A DNA stretch of 64,000 nucleotides from Aurantimonas sp. 22II-16-19i (GCF_002088275.1 NZ_AQQS01000010.1:1-64000); one strand, 5' to 3'; shown: positions 26,762 through 36,340, counted from the stretch's first letter. Translations and numbers: made by a program. Notes: generated by a model from the letters alone, not told the origin.

Positions 26762-26796
26762 CGGCGAGAAGCCGCGGTGCGAGGCACCGAGGCGGG

Positions 26797-28713
26797 TCAA
26801 GGAGCTTCTCCTTCATGCCCGCCCGGAGAAGCCAACGGCGCCGCCTGCGCATGCCTGTCGCGTCCCCTGCTCCGCTCGTCCTGCAGGGCTGCCAGAAGCA
26901 GCGCCCGCATGCCGCGCTCGGCGAGGCCTTCGGGCCGCGCCAGGCCCATCCTCGCGAGGGCCGCCGCCTCGTCCGGTGCCGGGCTGGCGACGACGCCCCG
27001 CGCGAACAGACGGGCCAGCGCCAGCCGATCGTCCTTCGCATCCTTCAGCCGCCGGAGCGCCGGCGCCAGCCGGCGTTCGTCCTCGGTGAGATCGGTCCCG
27101 AACGGATAGTCCGGCAGGACGTCGGCGAAGGGTGCGAGCGCTGCCTCAAGCCTTCCGCGCGAGTTCCAGCGGGCGGGCCGGTGGCCCGGCTCGAGCTTCA
27201 GCCCGGCGACCGCCTCGCCGATCAGCGTGCCTTGAGCGCTTTCGTCGGCAATGGCGATCATGGCGGCGACGGTGTCGCGGTCGGTGCGACCGCGCAGGTC
27301 GGCAACGCCATATTCGGTGACGACGATGTCCTTCAGGTGCCGCGGGACGGTGGTGTGGCCGTAGCGCCAGCGGATGTTCGAGTGACGGCCGCCATTGCGG
27401 GTGGAGGCCAGCATCAGGATCGAGCGCGCGCCGTCGAGGGCGAAGGCCTGGGAGACGAAGTTGAACTGGCCGCCGACGCCGGAGACCACCTGCCCTTCCT
27501 CGACCTGATCCGAGCAGACGTCGCCGAGCACGGTCGCGATCATCGCCGAATTGCAGAAGCGGGCGTCGCGCCGGTCCGCCACATGGCGTGCCCGGTCCGC
27601 GGCCGGCAGGTCGTTGATGAAGGAGATCTCGCGCATGGAAAGCGTCTCCTTCAGCGCCGGCTCCATCTCGCGCAGCCGGCGGTAGAAGCTTTCGGGTCCG
27701 ACGAAGAAGCCGGCATGGAGGATCTTGCCATCCGAGGCGGCCCGCCTGACGATGCCGGCGTCGATCAGCTGCATCAACGGATCGACGAACATCTCCGACA
27801 GCCCGTAGAGCCCTTCCTCGAAGCGGCCGGTCTGCGGCTCGATCGTCGAGGGAAAGCCGCCGAGCGCCTCCAGCGCCGCACGGAAGCGGGCCGGGTCGCG
27901 GTGCCTGAGGATGAGCGCATTGGCGATGGCGTCCCCCATGCCGCCGATGCCGATCTGGAGCGTGCCGCCGTCCTTCACCAGCGCCGCGAAATAGAGCCCG
28001 ATCGCGTGGTCGGTGATCGAGACGGGCTGCCTGGGGACGCAGAAGAGCTGGGCCGCCTCGGCGCTGCCGCCCTCGAGGATCATGTCGAAGCGCGCCGCCT
28101 CCAGTGCCGCCGCGCCGGGCATGAACGGCATCTGGAGGTTCGCCTCGCCGACGAACAGCACCTCCCGCCCGTCCCGTCGGAACCTGTCGAGGACGGGCAG
28201 GAGATCGAGCGTCATGTCGGTGTTCGAGCCGAGCGAGTAGTGCGCGCGGTCGTCTGACGGCGCCACCATCTGGGCGACGACGTTGACGCCGCTCTCCACG
28301 ACGTAGCGGGCGGCGTGGGTGTAGTTGGCGGAGATGTAGTTCTCCTGCGCCGTGCGGTTCGACAGGAGCGAGCCCGCCTGCAGGAAGAACTCGACGACGC
28401 GGATGTTCTTCGGCAGCCGGCCTCTCTTGCGGGCCGCCACGTAATCGAGCCGCGTCACGCCGTCATAGAGGCGCTCCGCGAGCGGCCCGGAAAAGCGCCC
28501 TGCCAGGCTCTTGCCGCCCGCCGGCGGATCGAGGGACAGAGCGGTGAAGATGGTGAGGTCGATCGACGGATCGCCCTCGGCCAGCCGGTACAGGGCGTTG
28601 GCGACGTGGTTGCCCTTGCCGAGGCCGAGCGGCAGGGCGAGCACGATCCTCTTGCCCACCCGCTCGACGATCCGGCGGGCGAGCGCGTCTTCCTCGGAGA
28701 AGCGCTGGACCAT
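26797..28713 (-). CDS. Acetyl-CoA hydrolase/CoA-transferase family protein
   Basis: A 638-residue member of the acetyl-CoA hydrolase/transferase (Cat1/AbfT) superfamily, longer than the usual 430-500 through extra N- and C-terminal segments. Seen: LALPLGLGKGNHVANALYRL at the N-terminus, LQIGIGGMGDAIANA, and YGLSEMFVDPLMQLIDAG, where the Glu aligns with the acyl-glutamate residue of CoA-transferases. The C-terminal domain has SGVGGQFNFVSQAF and VVTEYGVADLRG. Its ATG overlaps the fadB/J-like stop by one base, making it the last gene of the beta-oxidation operon. It may release acetyl or acyl groups from CoA, or move CoA onto an incoming acid. Confidence 0.87.
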   Translation of the reverse strand: MVQRFSEEDALARRIVERVGKRIVLALPLGLGKGNHVANALYRLAEGDPSIDLTIFTALSLDPPAGGKSLAGRFSGPLAERLYDGVTRLDYVAARKRGRLPKNIRVVEFFLQAGSLLSNRTAQENYISANYTHAARYVVESGVNVVAQMVAPSDDRAHYSLGSNTDMTLDLLPVLDRFRRDGREVLFVGEANLQMPFMPGAAALEAARFDMILEGGSAEAAQLFCVPRQPVSITDHAIGLYFAALVKDGGTLQIGIGGMGDAIANALILRHRDPARFRAALEALGGFPSTIEPQTGRFEEGLYGLSEMFVDPLMQLIDAGIVRRAASDGKILHAGFFVGPESFYRRLREMEPALKETLSMREISFINDLPAADRARHVADRRDARFCNSAMIATVLGDVCSDQVEEGQVVSGVGGQFNFVSQAFALDGARSILMLASTRNGGRHSNIRWRYGHTTVPRHLKDIVVTEYGVADLRGRTDRDTVAAMIAIADESAQGTLIGEAVAGLKLEPGHRPARWNSRGRLEAALAPFADVLPDYPFGTDLTEDERRLAPALRRLKDAKDDRLALARLFARGVVASPAPDEAAALARMGLARPEGLAERGMRALLLAALQDERSRGRDRHAQAAPLASPGGHEGEAP

Positions 28714-30815
28714 CAGCCCTTGAGCCGCTCCCAGCCGGAATGCGGCTTGAAGCGGGGCCCGTGTTTGGCCTCGAGTTCGCCCATCCGGGTGATGATGGCG
28801 TCGATGCCGCGCTGGCGCGCGTAGTGGATGGGCCCGCCGCGGAAGGGGGCGAAGCCGGTGCCGAAGATCATCGCGCCGTCGGCGACCTCCTCGTCGGTGA
28901 TGACGCCCTCGTCGATGCAGGCGACGACGGCGTTCAGCATCGGCAGGATCAGCCGGTCGAGCATGTCCGGATCGTCCTTCGATCCGTCCGGCAGGGCCTC
29001 GGGGGCGAGCTTCTTCGGCTTGCCGTCGTCGTCATAATCATAGAGCCCGCGGCCGGTCTTGCGGCCGAGGCGCTTCTCCTCGACCATCTTCGTCAGCCAT
29101 TGGGGCGCGGCGGGCAACGTGTCCTCGCCGAGCCGTTCGCGAAGCGAGGTCGCGACGTCGAGGGCGATGTCGAGCCCGACCTGGTCGGTCAGCTCGATCG
29201 GGCCCATCGGCATGCCGAACTCTTCCGCGCGGTGGTCGATCCGCTCCTTCGGGATGCCCTCGTCGAGCAGCACGAGCGCCTCGGCCATGTACGGCGTCAG
29301 CGCGCGGTTGACGAGGAAGCCCGGAGCGGAGGCCACCGGCGCCGGCAGGCGGGAGATCTCGGCGGCAAAAGCCGTCGCGCGGCGTGCCGTCTCCGACGAG
29401 ATGCGATCATGGCCGACGATCTCGACGAGCTGCATGCGCGAGACGGGGTTGAAGAAGTGCAGGCCGACGAAACGCGACGGGTCCTTGAGGCCGGAGGCGA
29501 GATCGGCGAGCGGCAGCGCCGAGGTGTTGGTGGCGAGCAGCGCCCCCTCCTTCAGCTGCGGCTCGATCTCGGCATAGATCTTGTGCTTCAGGTCGAGCTT
29601 CTCGGGCGCCGCCTCGATGACGAGATCGGCATGGGCGATGCCGATGCCGTCCGGATCGGGGATCAACCGGTCGAGTGCGTCGCGCACCTTCAGCGGATCC
29701 TTCAGCGCGCGCTCCAGCATCTTCGTCGCCTTGCCGATGGCAGCCCCGATCGGCGCCAGCTTGACGTCGCCGAGGGTGACCCGAAAGCCCTGCGCTGCCG
29801 CCCAGGCGGCGATCTCGCCGCCCATGGCGCCGGCGCCGACGACATGGAGATGCCGGACGCCGGAGGAGCCGTCCTTCAGGCTCTTCATCTTCTCGCGCAG
29901 GAAGAAGACGCGGACGAGGTTCTTCGAGGTATCGGTCTCGATCAGCTCGGCGAAACTGTCGATCTCGGCCCGCTGCATCGCCTTAGGGTCGCCGCCATGG
30001 GCCTCCCACAGGTCGATCAGCTTGAAGGGCGCCGGATAGTTGGCCTGGCTGGCCTTTTCCTCCGTCTTCTTGCGCATCATCCGCGCCGCGAACTGGCGGG
30101 CCGGCTTGAAGCCCATGGCGCGCCCCTGGAGCGACTGCGGCTTGCGGCGCAGGTCGCCGTAGAAGGCCGCCTCGACCGCCGCGGCGACATGTCGCTCCTC
30201 GACGACCGCATCGACCAGGCCAATCGACTTCGCCCGCCTCGCCGGCATCGAGCGGCCGGTCAGCATCATCGTCATCGCCTCGACGGGATCGGCCACCGCC
30301 GGTGCCCGGAAGGTGCCACCGAGCCCCGGATGAAGGCCGAGCATGACTTCGGGAAAGCCGAGCGAGGCGTCCGAGACGGCGATGCGCCGGTCACAGGCGA
30401 GCGCGAGTTCGAGCCCGGCCCCGAGGCAGTGGCCATGGATCACGGCGATGGTCCGGCAGGGCAGCGCCGCCAGCCGGTCGAGCACCTGATGCCCCTGTTC
30501 GAGAGCGGCCTTGATCTCGGCCGCCGAGGCGCCGACGAACTGGTTGATGTCGGCGCCGGCGGCAAAGCCCGCCGACTTGCCGGACCGGATGACCACCGCC
30601 GCCGGCTTCTCCCGCTCGAAGCGTTCGATGTGGGTGGCGAGTTCCTCCAGCACCGGCCGGTCGATGGTGTTGACCCGCTTGTCGGTCCGGTCGAGCACCA
30701 TCCAGACGACGCCGTGGAGGTCGGTGGAGACCGTGAAGTGCCCCGTCGGCTCGGCGCCCCGCGCCGGCCCGCGTTCGAGAGCACGCTTCGAAAGCGCGTT
30801 CAGCATCCTGCCCAT
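28713..30815 (-). CDS. Fatty-acid oxidation complex alpha subunit, enoyl-CoA hydratase/3-hydroxyacyl-CoA dehydrogenase
   Basis: A bifunctional beta-oxidation enzyme of 700 residues, the normal size of FadB/FadJ. The crotonase half carries HCLGAGLELALACDRR and FPEVMLGLHPGLGGTF, in which both catalytic glutamates are present. The dehydrogenase half has the NAD loop VVGAGAMGGEIAAWAA, substrate His in GLHFFNPVSRMQLVEIVGHD, and C-terminal repeats. The ATG at 30815 is chosen; upstream residues have no family match. It lies 73 bases downstream of the thiolase and overlaps the next gene by one base. The subfamily (FadB or FadJ) is not assigned. Confidence 0.93.
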   Translation of the reverse strand: MGRMLNALSKRALERGPARGAEPTGHFTVSTDLHGVVWMVLDRTDKRVNTIDRPVLEELATHIERFEREKPAAVVIRSGKSAGFAAGADINQFVGASAAEIKAALEQGHQVLDRLAALPCRTIAVIHGHCLGAGLELALACDRRIAVSDASLGFPEVMLGLHPGLGGTFRAPAVADPVEAMTMMLTGRSMPARRAKSIGLVDAVVEERHVAAAVEAAFYGDLRRKPQSLQGRAMGFKPARQFAARMMRKKTEEKASQANYPAPFKLIDLWEAHGGDPKAMQRAEIDSFAELIETDTSKNLVRVFFLREKMKSLKDGSSGVRHLHVVGAGAMGGEIAAWAAAQGFRVTLGDVKLAPIGAAIGKATKMLERALKDPLKVRDALDRLIPDPDGIGIAHADLVIEAAPEKLDLKHKIYAEIEPQLKEGALLATNTSALPLADLASGLKDPSRFVGLHFFNPVSRMQLVEIVGHDRISSETARRATAFAAEISRLPAPVASAPGFLVNRALTPYMAEALVLLDEGIPKERIDHRAEEFGMPMGPIELTDQVGLDIALDVATSLRERLGEDTLPAAPQWLTKMVEEKRLGRKTGRGLYDYDDDGKPKKLAPEALPDGSKDDPDMLDRLILPMLNAVVACIDEGVITDEEVADGAMIFGTGFAPFRGGPIHYARQRGIDAIITRMGELEAKHGPRFKPHSGWERLKG

Positions 30816-30888
30816 GTCGTCCGTTTCCGTCCGCTTTTGCCGCGTTCTTGTCGAGGAGCCCGGCGCGCCGGGCCCGTTTGATGTCGGG

Positions 30889-32175
30889 TCAGGCCGCTTC
30901 GAGCAGCATCGCCCCGCCGAGGCCACCACCGATGCACTGGGTGGCGATCCCGCGCTTCTTGCCGAGGCGCTTCAGCGTGTTGGCGAGATGCAGCGTGATC
31001 CGGTTGCCCGACGTGCCGACCGGATGGCCGAGCGCGATCGCGCCGCCGTCGACATTGAGCCTGCCATGGTCGATCCGGCCGCCGCGCCCCTCGAGGCCGA
31101 GGACGCCGTCGGCGATGTCAGGCTGGTCGAGGGCAGCGACGCAGGACAGCACCTGCGCGGCGAAGGCCTCGTTGAGCTCCCACAGATCGACGTCGGCCAC
31201 CGCCATGTCCTGGCGCCTGAGGATCGGCGCCACCGAGGTGACCGGCCCGAGGCCCATGATCGACGGGTCGAGCCCGCCCCAGTCGCTGTCGACGATCCGT
31301 GCGAGCGGCTTCAGGCCGTATTTCTCGACGGCGGCCTCGGAGGCGAGGATGTTCCAGGACGCGCCGTCGGTGATCTGCGAGGCGTTGCCGGGCGTCACCT
31401 TGCCATAGGGTCGCTCGAAGACCGGGCGGAGCTTGGCGAGATCCTTGACCGTCGTGCCCGGCCTGATGCCGTCGTCATGGTCGTAGACCTTGCCGTCGCG
31501 GGCCACGGCGGGCAGCATCTCGCCCTTCAGCCAGCCCTTCGCCGTCGCCTCGCCCAGCCGGCGATGGCTCTCCACCGCATAGGCATCGGCATACCGGCGC
31601 GAGACGTCGAAGAGATGCGCCAGAATCTCGGCGGTCTGGCCCATGTTGAGATCGGTGATCGGATCGGTCAGCCCGCGCTCGAGGCCGATGACGGGCTTCA
31701 GATAGCCCGGCTTCAGCTGCGAGAAGGCTTTCGCCCGATCGCCCATCGTCTTCGCCCGGTTCAGCCGCGCGAACCATTCGACGGCGCCGCGGGTCAGCAC
31801 CAGAGGCGAGTGGCTGAGCGCTTCCGTCCCGCCGGCGAGCACGATCTCGTGGGTGCCCCGCTCGATGTAGCGGAAGGCCGTGTCCAGCGACTGCATGCCG
31901 GAGCCGCAGTTGATCTGCACGGTGAAGGCCGGGGTTTCGTCGGAGACGCCGAGCCGCAGGGACGCGACGCGCGCCGGGTTCATCTCGTCGGCGATGACGT
32001 TGACGCAGCCGAGGATGACGAGGTCGATGGCGGAGACCGGGAAGTCCTGCCGCAGCAGCAGCGGCCGACCGCACTGGACGGCGAGATCCACCGGGGTGAA
32101 GGGACCTGGCCGCCCGCGCGCCTTGATGAAGGGCGTGCGGGCACCATCGACGAGATAAACGGGTTGTCCTGTCAC
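30889..32175 (-). CDS. Acetyl-CoA acyltransferase (3-ketoacyl-CoA thiolase)
   Basis: Thiolytic cleavage of 3-ketoacyl-CoA, the last beta-oxidation step. 428 residues, the longer FadI-like type. All catalytic residues visible: nucleophile Cys in QINCGSGMQSLD, NEAFAAQ, His in NVDGGAIALGHPVGTSG, and the second Cys in QCIGGGLGGAM. It starts with GTG overlapping the fadE stop by 4 bases (GTGA). The downstream partner is the FadB/J-like subunit, with which it should form the trifunctional complex. Confidence 0.94.
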   Translation of the reverse strand: MTGQPVYLVDGARTPFIKARGRPGPFTPVDLAVQCGRPLLLRQDFPVSAIDLVILGCVNVIADEMNPARVASLRLGVSDETPAFTVQINCGSGMQSLDTAFRYIERGTHEIVLAGGTEALSHSPLVLTRGAVEWFARLNRAKTMGDRAKAFSQLKPGYLKPVIGLERGLTDPITDLNMGQTAEILAHLFDVSRRYADAYAVESHRRLGEATAKGWLKGEMLPAVARDGKVYDHDDGIRPGTTVKDLAKLRPVFERPYGKVTPGNASQITDGASWNILASEAAVEKYGLKPLARIVDSDWGGLDPSIMGLGPVTSVAPILRRQDMAVADVDLWELNEAFAAQVLSCVAALDQPDIADGVLGLEGRGGRIDHGRLNVDGGAIALGHPVGTSGNRITLHLANTLKRLGKKRGIATQCIGGGLGGAMLLEAA

Positions 32176-34445
32176 TCAGCAGCCTCGCGCGAAATCTGTT
32201 CCTCGCCGGCCTTGCGCTGGGTGGCGTGCTGGCCCGCGATCGGCGAAATGGTGTGCGCATCATAGGCGTCCACCGCGACCACCTTGGCGACCGCCGCCTT
32301 CACCTGCATGAGACGCTCGTATTCCCCCTCGGTGATAACGCCCGCATCGCGCGCGGCAACCGGATCCTTGATTTTCTTTTCGCGCATCTTCTTCTCGATC
32401 GGCGCGGCGTCGCAGACCAGTTCGAAGGCGGTCTCGAGATCCTTGACCGGATGCTCGGCATGGCGCTCGCCGAGATAGAGGTCGGGCGTCAGCCGGTCGC
32501 GCTGGGAGGACGGGCGCATCATGATCGCCGCCACCTCGCTGGTCAGCTCGTCCGAGGGCTCCTCGTAGGGAACGCCGAGCGGGAAGGCGAGGAAGCGCAC
32601 CAGCACCGCCGCCCAGCGGGCCGGCAGGTTGTCGAGCACGCCGTTGAAGGCGATGCCGAGGCGGCAGTAGCCCTTCTCCATGATGTAGTCGATCAGCGGC
32701 TTGTCGGCCTCCGGCCGGCCCTCGACCTCGAAACGCTTCAGCACCGCGCCGAGGAGGTAGAGCTCCGACAGGATGTCACCGAGCCGCGCCGACAGCATCT
32801 CCTTGCGCTTCAGGGCGCCGCCGAGGGTCAGGAGCGACAGGTCGGACAGGAGCGAGAAGGCGGCCGCATAGCGCGACAGCTGGCGCCAGTGGCCGGTGAA
32901 GGCCGCGTCCTTCGGCGCCGGCGCTGCAAGCCCCCCCGTCCAGCCGCGGGCAAAGGTGCGCCAGGCGGTCTTCAGGGAGTGGCCGACATGGGCCCAGAAG
33001 TGCTTGTCGAACTCGGCAATGCCCCTCTCGCGATCCTCGTCGGAGAGCGCCATCATCTCCTTCAGCATGTAGGGATGGGCGCGGATCGCCCCCTGGCCGA
33101 AGATCATCAGGTTGCGCGTCAGGATGTTGGCGCCCTCGACGGTGATGCCGATCGGGACCGACTGGTACATCGGCGCGAGATAGTTCTTCTCGCCCTCGAT
33201 GATGCCCTTGCCGCCGTGGATGTCCATTGCCCGCTCGACGCATTCGCGCATCCGGTAGGTGGCGTGGGCCTTCATGATCGCCGAGAGGACCGACGGCTTG
33301 TGGCCCTGGTCGAGGGCGGCGACCGTCAGCCGGCGGGCCGCGTCGATCAGATAGGCGTTGGCGACGATCTCGGCGAGCGGCTGCTGGATCCCCTCGAACA
33401 TGCCGATCGGCACGCCGAACTGGGTGCGGACACGAGCATAGGCGCCGGTGACGCGGGCGCAGTAGGCGGCGGCGGCGGCCGACTGCGACGGCAGCGAGAT
33501 CGAACGTCCGGCGGCGAGCGCCGTCATCAGCATCGTCCAGCCCTGGCCGATCTGCTTGGGTCCGCCGAGGATCCAGTCGAGCGGGACGAAGACGTCCTCG
33601 CCGGAGAGCGGGCCGTTCTGGAAATAGGTGTTGAGCGGGATGTGCCGCTCGCCATGGCTGACGCCCGGATGCGAGGTCGGCAGCAGCGCGACGGTGATGC
33701 CGAGCTCCTCGCCCTTGCCGAGATGGTTGTCCGGATCGCGCATCTTGAAGGCGAGGCCCATGACGGTCGCGACCGGGCCGAGGGTAATGTAGCGCTTGTG
33801 GAAGTTGAGGCGGATGCCGAGCACCCGCTTGCCCTCGTGCTCGCCATATTCGACGACGCCGTTGTCGGTCATCGCCGCAGCGTCGGAGCCCGCATCCGCG
33901 GAGGTCAGGCCGAAGCACGGGATGTCACGGCCGTCGGCGAGGCGCGGCAGCCAGAAGTCGCGCTGCTCCTTCGTGCCGAAATGCAAGAGAAGCTCGCCCG
34001 GCCCGAGAGAGTTCGGCACCATGACCGTGACGCCGGCAACGACGGAGACCGAGGAGACCTTGCGCACGATCTCCGAATGGGCGGTGTTGGAAAAGCCGAG
34101 GCCGCCATACTCCTTCGGAATGATCATGCCGAAGAATTTCTTCTCGCGCAGGAACCTCCAGACCGCCTCGGGCAGATCGTGGTCGCGCGAGGTGATCGTC
34201 CAGTCGTCGATCATCCCGCAGAGCTCGTTCACCGGCCCGTCCATGAAGGCCTGCTCCTCGGGGGAGAGCCGCGCCGGAGGCGTCGCGATCAGCTCGTTCC
34301 AGTCCGGATTGCCGGAGAACAGCGCGCCGTCCCACCAGACCGTGCCGGCGCCGATCGCTTCCGATTCGGTCTTCGAGATGGCGGGCATGACGCCCTTGGC
34401 CCATTTGAAGATCGGGCGGGTGATCCTGTCCTTGCGAAACGACAT
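32172..34445 (-). CDS. fadE: Acyl-CoA dehydrogenase, FadE type
   Basis: First enzyme of beta-oxidation, 757 residues, matching the long FadE of proteobacteria (about 800) rather than the 400-residue form. Seen: N-terminal helical domain with FGMIIPKEYGGLGFSNTAHS, FAD loop CFGLTSADAGSDAAAM, the C-terminal dehydrogenase domain with DIHGGKGIIEGEKNYLAPMY and GITVEGANILTRNLMIFGQG, and the FadE-specific C-terminal domain after residue 480. AAAGGAG precedes the ATG. It is the first gene of the four-gene fad operon and has a putative LiuR/MerR-type operator within its promoter. Confidence 0.95.
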   Translation of the reverse strand: MSFRKDRITRPIFKWAKGVMPAISKTESEAIGAGTVWWDGALFSGNPDWNELIATPPARLSPEEQAFMDGPVNELCGMIDDWTITSRDHDLPEAVWRFLREKKFFGMIIPKEYGGLGFSNTAHSEIVRKVSSVSVVAGVTVMVPNSLGPGELLLHFGTKEQRDFWLPRLADGRDIPCFGLTSADAGSDAAAMTDNGVVEYGEHEGKRVLGIRLNFHKRYITLGPVATVMGLAFKMRDPDNHLGKGEELGITVALLPTSHPGVSHGERHIPLNTYFQNGPLSGEDVFVPLDWILGGPKQIGQGWTMLMTALAAGRSISLPSQSAAAAAYCARVTGAYARVRTQFGVPIGMFEGIQQPLAEIVANAYLIDAARRLTVAALDQGHKPSVLSAIMKAHATYRMRECVERAMDIHGGKGIIEGEKNYLAPMYQSVPIGITVEGANILTRNLMIFGQGAIRAHPYMLKEMMALSDEDRERGIAEFDKHFWAHVGHSLKTAWRTFARGWTGGLAAPAPKDAAFTGHWRQLSRYAAAFSLLSDLSLLTLGGALKRKEMLSARLGDILSELYLLGAVLKRFEVEGRPEADKPLIDYIMEKGYCRLGIAFNGVLDNLPARWAAVLVRFLAFPLGVPYEEPSDELTSEVAAIMMRPSSQRDRLTPDLYLGERHAEHPVKDLETAFELVCDAAPIEKKMREKKIKDPVAARDAGVITEGEYERLMQVKAAVAKVVAVDAYDAHTISPIAGQHATQRKAGEEQISREAAE

Positions 34446-34514
34446 GAGAGGCTCCTTTCAGCTCCTGCCTGGGGCGAATGCCGAACCTGCCCCCCGGGTC
34501 TCGAACTCCGCGGC

Positions 34515-34543
34515 TTTCTATCGTGCTTTTACGTAAACGTCAA
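34515..34543 (-). promoter_or_regulatory. Promoter of the fad operon with a LiuR-like operator
   Basis: In the 381-bp gap between fadE and the divergent glutathione transferase gene, the minus strand reads TTGACG, 17 bases, TAGAAA: a plausible -35/-10 pair about 70 bases upstream of the fadE start. Overlapping the -35 is the imperfect palindrome TTGACGTTTACGTAAA (34528-34543, one mismatch between arms). From memory it resembles operators of LiuR, a MerR-family regulator of acyl-CoA and branched-chain catabolism, and MerR proteins bind in the -35/-10 spacer. No LiuR gene is in the window. The rest of the gap shows nothing else I can name. Confidence 0.5.
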
Positions 34544-34826
34544 AACCCGTCTCGCTGCACCGGAGAGCGCGGAGGCCGGCTCGCCCTCCCAGACTACTCC
34601 CGCGAAGGCCGCGACGGAATCCCGGCAGAGCTCCTTCCGGGTGCCATCACCAGGCATCCGGCGCGGCGCTGCACGGCAGCCAACCACCGTCGGCCCACAA
34701 ATGCGACCTGTCGAGCGATCCGCCATGCCGTCGCCCTCTGCCGCCGGCGCACTAAATCGTGAAAGCCGTTCGCGGCGCAGCGTCGATCCGACGCGGGTCC
34801 GCATCAGCCAACCTGGAGTTCTCGTC

Positions 34827-35486
34827 GTGCTGACCGTCCATCACCTGAACAACTCCCGCTCCCAGCGCGTCCTCTGGCTGCTGGAGGAACTCGGCGCCCC
34901 CTACGAGGTGAAGCACTATCAGCGCACCAAGGACATGCAGGCGCCGAGGGAGCTGAAGCAGGTGCACCCGCTGGGCAAGTCGCCGGTGATCACCGACGAG
35001 GGCCGCACCATCGCGGAAACCGGCGCGATCGTCGAATACATCCTCGCCAGATACGGCGAAGGCCGGCTGATGCCGCCCGAGGGCAGCGACGACTACTGGA
35101 CCGTCCGGCATTTCCTGCACTACGCCGAAGGCTCGGCGATGCCGCCGCTCTTCCTCATGCTGGTCCTGCAGATGATCCCGGACCGGGCGCCGTTCTTCGC
35201 CAAACCGATCCTCAAGGCCTCCATGGAAAAGGTCGACGAGCTGCTGGTGCAGCCGCAGATGACGCTGCACATCAACCACTGGGAACAGGCGATCGGCCGG
35301 ACCGGCTGGTTCGCCGGACCGGAGATGACCGTCGCCGACGTGATGATGAGCTTTCCGGTCGAGGCGGCGGCCAAGCGCTTCGGCTACGAGAACCATCCCC
35401 GCCTGCGCGAGTTTCTCCAGCGCATCCACGAGCGCCGAGCCTACCGCCAGGCCCTGAAGCGCGGCGGACCCTATGACTATGCGTGA
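34827..35486 (+). CDS. Glutathione S-transferase
   Basis: A cytosolic glutathione transferase of 219 residues. The N-terminal thioredoxin fold starts LTVHHLNNSRSQRVLWLLEE with the Ser expected to activate glutathione. It contains HPLGKSPVITDEGRTIAETG, the cis-Pro and gamma-glutamyl-binding region. The helical C-terminal domain has WFAGPEMTVADVMMSFPVEA, the conserved N-capping box. The GTG start at 34827 has GGAG nine bases upstream; an uninterrupted frame far upstream is only the antisense of fadE. The natural substrate is unknown. It is divergent from the fad operon. Confidence 0.88.
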   Translation: MLTVHHLNNSRSQRVLWLLEELGAPYEVKHYQRTKDMQAPRELKQVHPLGKSPVITDEGRTIAETGAIVEYILARYGEGRLMPPEGSDDYWTVRHFLHYAEGSAMPPLFLMLVLQMIPDRAPFFAKPILKASMEKVDELLVQPQMTLHINHWEQAIGRTGWFAGPEMTVADVMMSFPVEAAAKRFGYENHPRLREFLQRIHERRAYRQALKRGGPYDYA

Positions 35487-35554
35487 GGCTCTGTGCCGGA
35501 CGTGACGATCCGACGCCGGATCGGCCGTGCGGACATTCACCCTGCACGAACGAC

Positions 35555-35588
35555 GATCGGGGCACCGACGACGGCCGGTGCCCCGATC
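35555..35588. terminator. Bidirectional hairpin between the GST and ompW genes
   Basis: A perfect 13-bp stem gatcggggcaccg/cggtgccccgatc with an 8-base loop lies between the convergent glutathione transferase and ompW genes. There is no T run on either strand, so it is a likely but not certain shared terminator. Confidence 0.5.
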
Positions 35589-35653
35589 CTCCCAACGGTG
35601 CCGGACTGCCATCCGGCGTCTCACGCACCGCCAACAGCAACAGGATCTGCCGT

Positions 35654-36340
35654 TCAGAACCGATAGGTCACGCCGGTGCCGATCAGCCAGGGATTGAGCT
35701 TGGCCTTGCCGGACAGCCTGGTCCCGCCGACGACGACGTCGAAGTCGGGCTCGAGGAAGATCTTCTTCACGTCGACGTTCCAGCCCCAATGCTCGTCGAT
35801 CATGTAGTCGAAACCCACCTGCAGCGTCGCACCGAAGGTGTTCTCGATGTCGAGCTCGTCGACCCCGTCGGCATCCTGGCTGTAGAAGATCGCGTAGGTT
35901 CCGCCCGCCCCGACATAGGGCTTGAACTTGCCGAAATCGGTGAAGTGATATTGCAGGGTGAGCGTCGGCGGCAGCAGCCAGGTCTTGCCGATCCGCCCCA
36001 TCGAGGTCAGCGATCCGTCACCGTTCACATTGGCGTAGGTCGTGCCGAGAATGAGTTCGGCCGCGATGTTGTCGGTGAAGAAATAGCTGATGTCGAGTTC
36101 GGGAACCAGCGTGTCCGAGTAGGACAGCCCCGAATCGATGACACCATCGACGGAACCCTCGTCCTCGGTGACCACGCCGAGGCCGCGCAGGCGGATCTGC
36201 CATGGGCTCTGGTATTCTGCCGGCGCCGAAATGCCGGTGACATCAAGGTCCGCCGCCCCTGCAGGGCTGGTCAGGGCAAGGGCCGGAAGAACGACGCCTG
36301 CGAGAAGGGCGGCGAGGCGGGTCGGTTTCAGCGGGGTCAT
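35654..36340 (-). CDS. ompW: OmpW-family outer-membrane protein
   Basis: An outer-membrane eight-stranded beta-barrel of 228 residues. A signal peptide (cleavage after SPAGA near residue 29) leads into QSPWQIRLRGLGVVTEDEG, and the barrel ends with the C-terminal GTGVTYRF, a terminal phenylalanine as required for barrel assembly. VPELDISYFFTDNIAAELIL and LQYHFTDFGKFKPYVGAGG are typical OmpW strands. OmpW channels carry small hydrophobic compounds and are often controlled by oxygen. Here a perfect FNR/FixK box lies about 72 bases upstream, in line with that. Confidence 0.93.
   Translation of the reverse strand: MTPLKPTRLAALLAGVVLPALALTSPAGAADLDVTGISAPAEYQSPWQIRLRGLGVVTEDEGSVDGVIDSGLSYSDTLVPELDISYFFTDNIAAELILGTTYANVNGDGSLTSMGRIGKTWLLPPTLTLQYHFTDFGKFKPYVGAGGTYAIFYSQDADGVDELDIENTFGATLQVGFDYMIDEHWGWNVDVKKIFLEPDFDVVVGGTRLSGKAKLNPWLIGTGVTYRF

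Noticed and set aside
28740-35486. Long plus-strand frames across the fad operon, one running into the glutathione transferase gene
   Set aside because: The part over the operon is the reverse frame of real genes; only the portion from 34827 has family sequence and a ribosome site.
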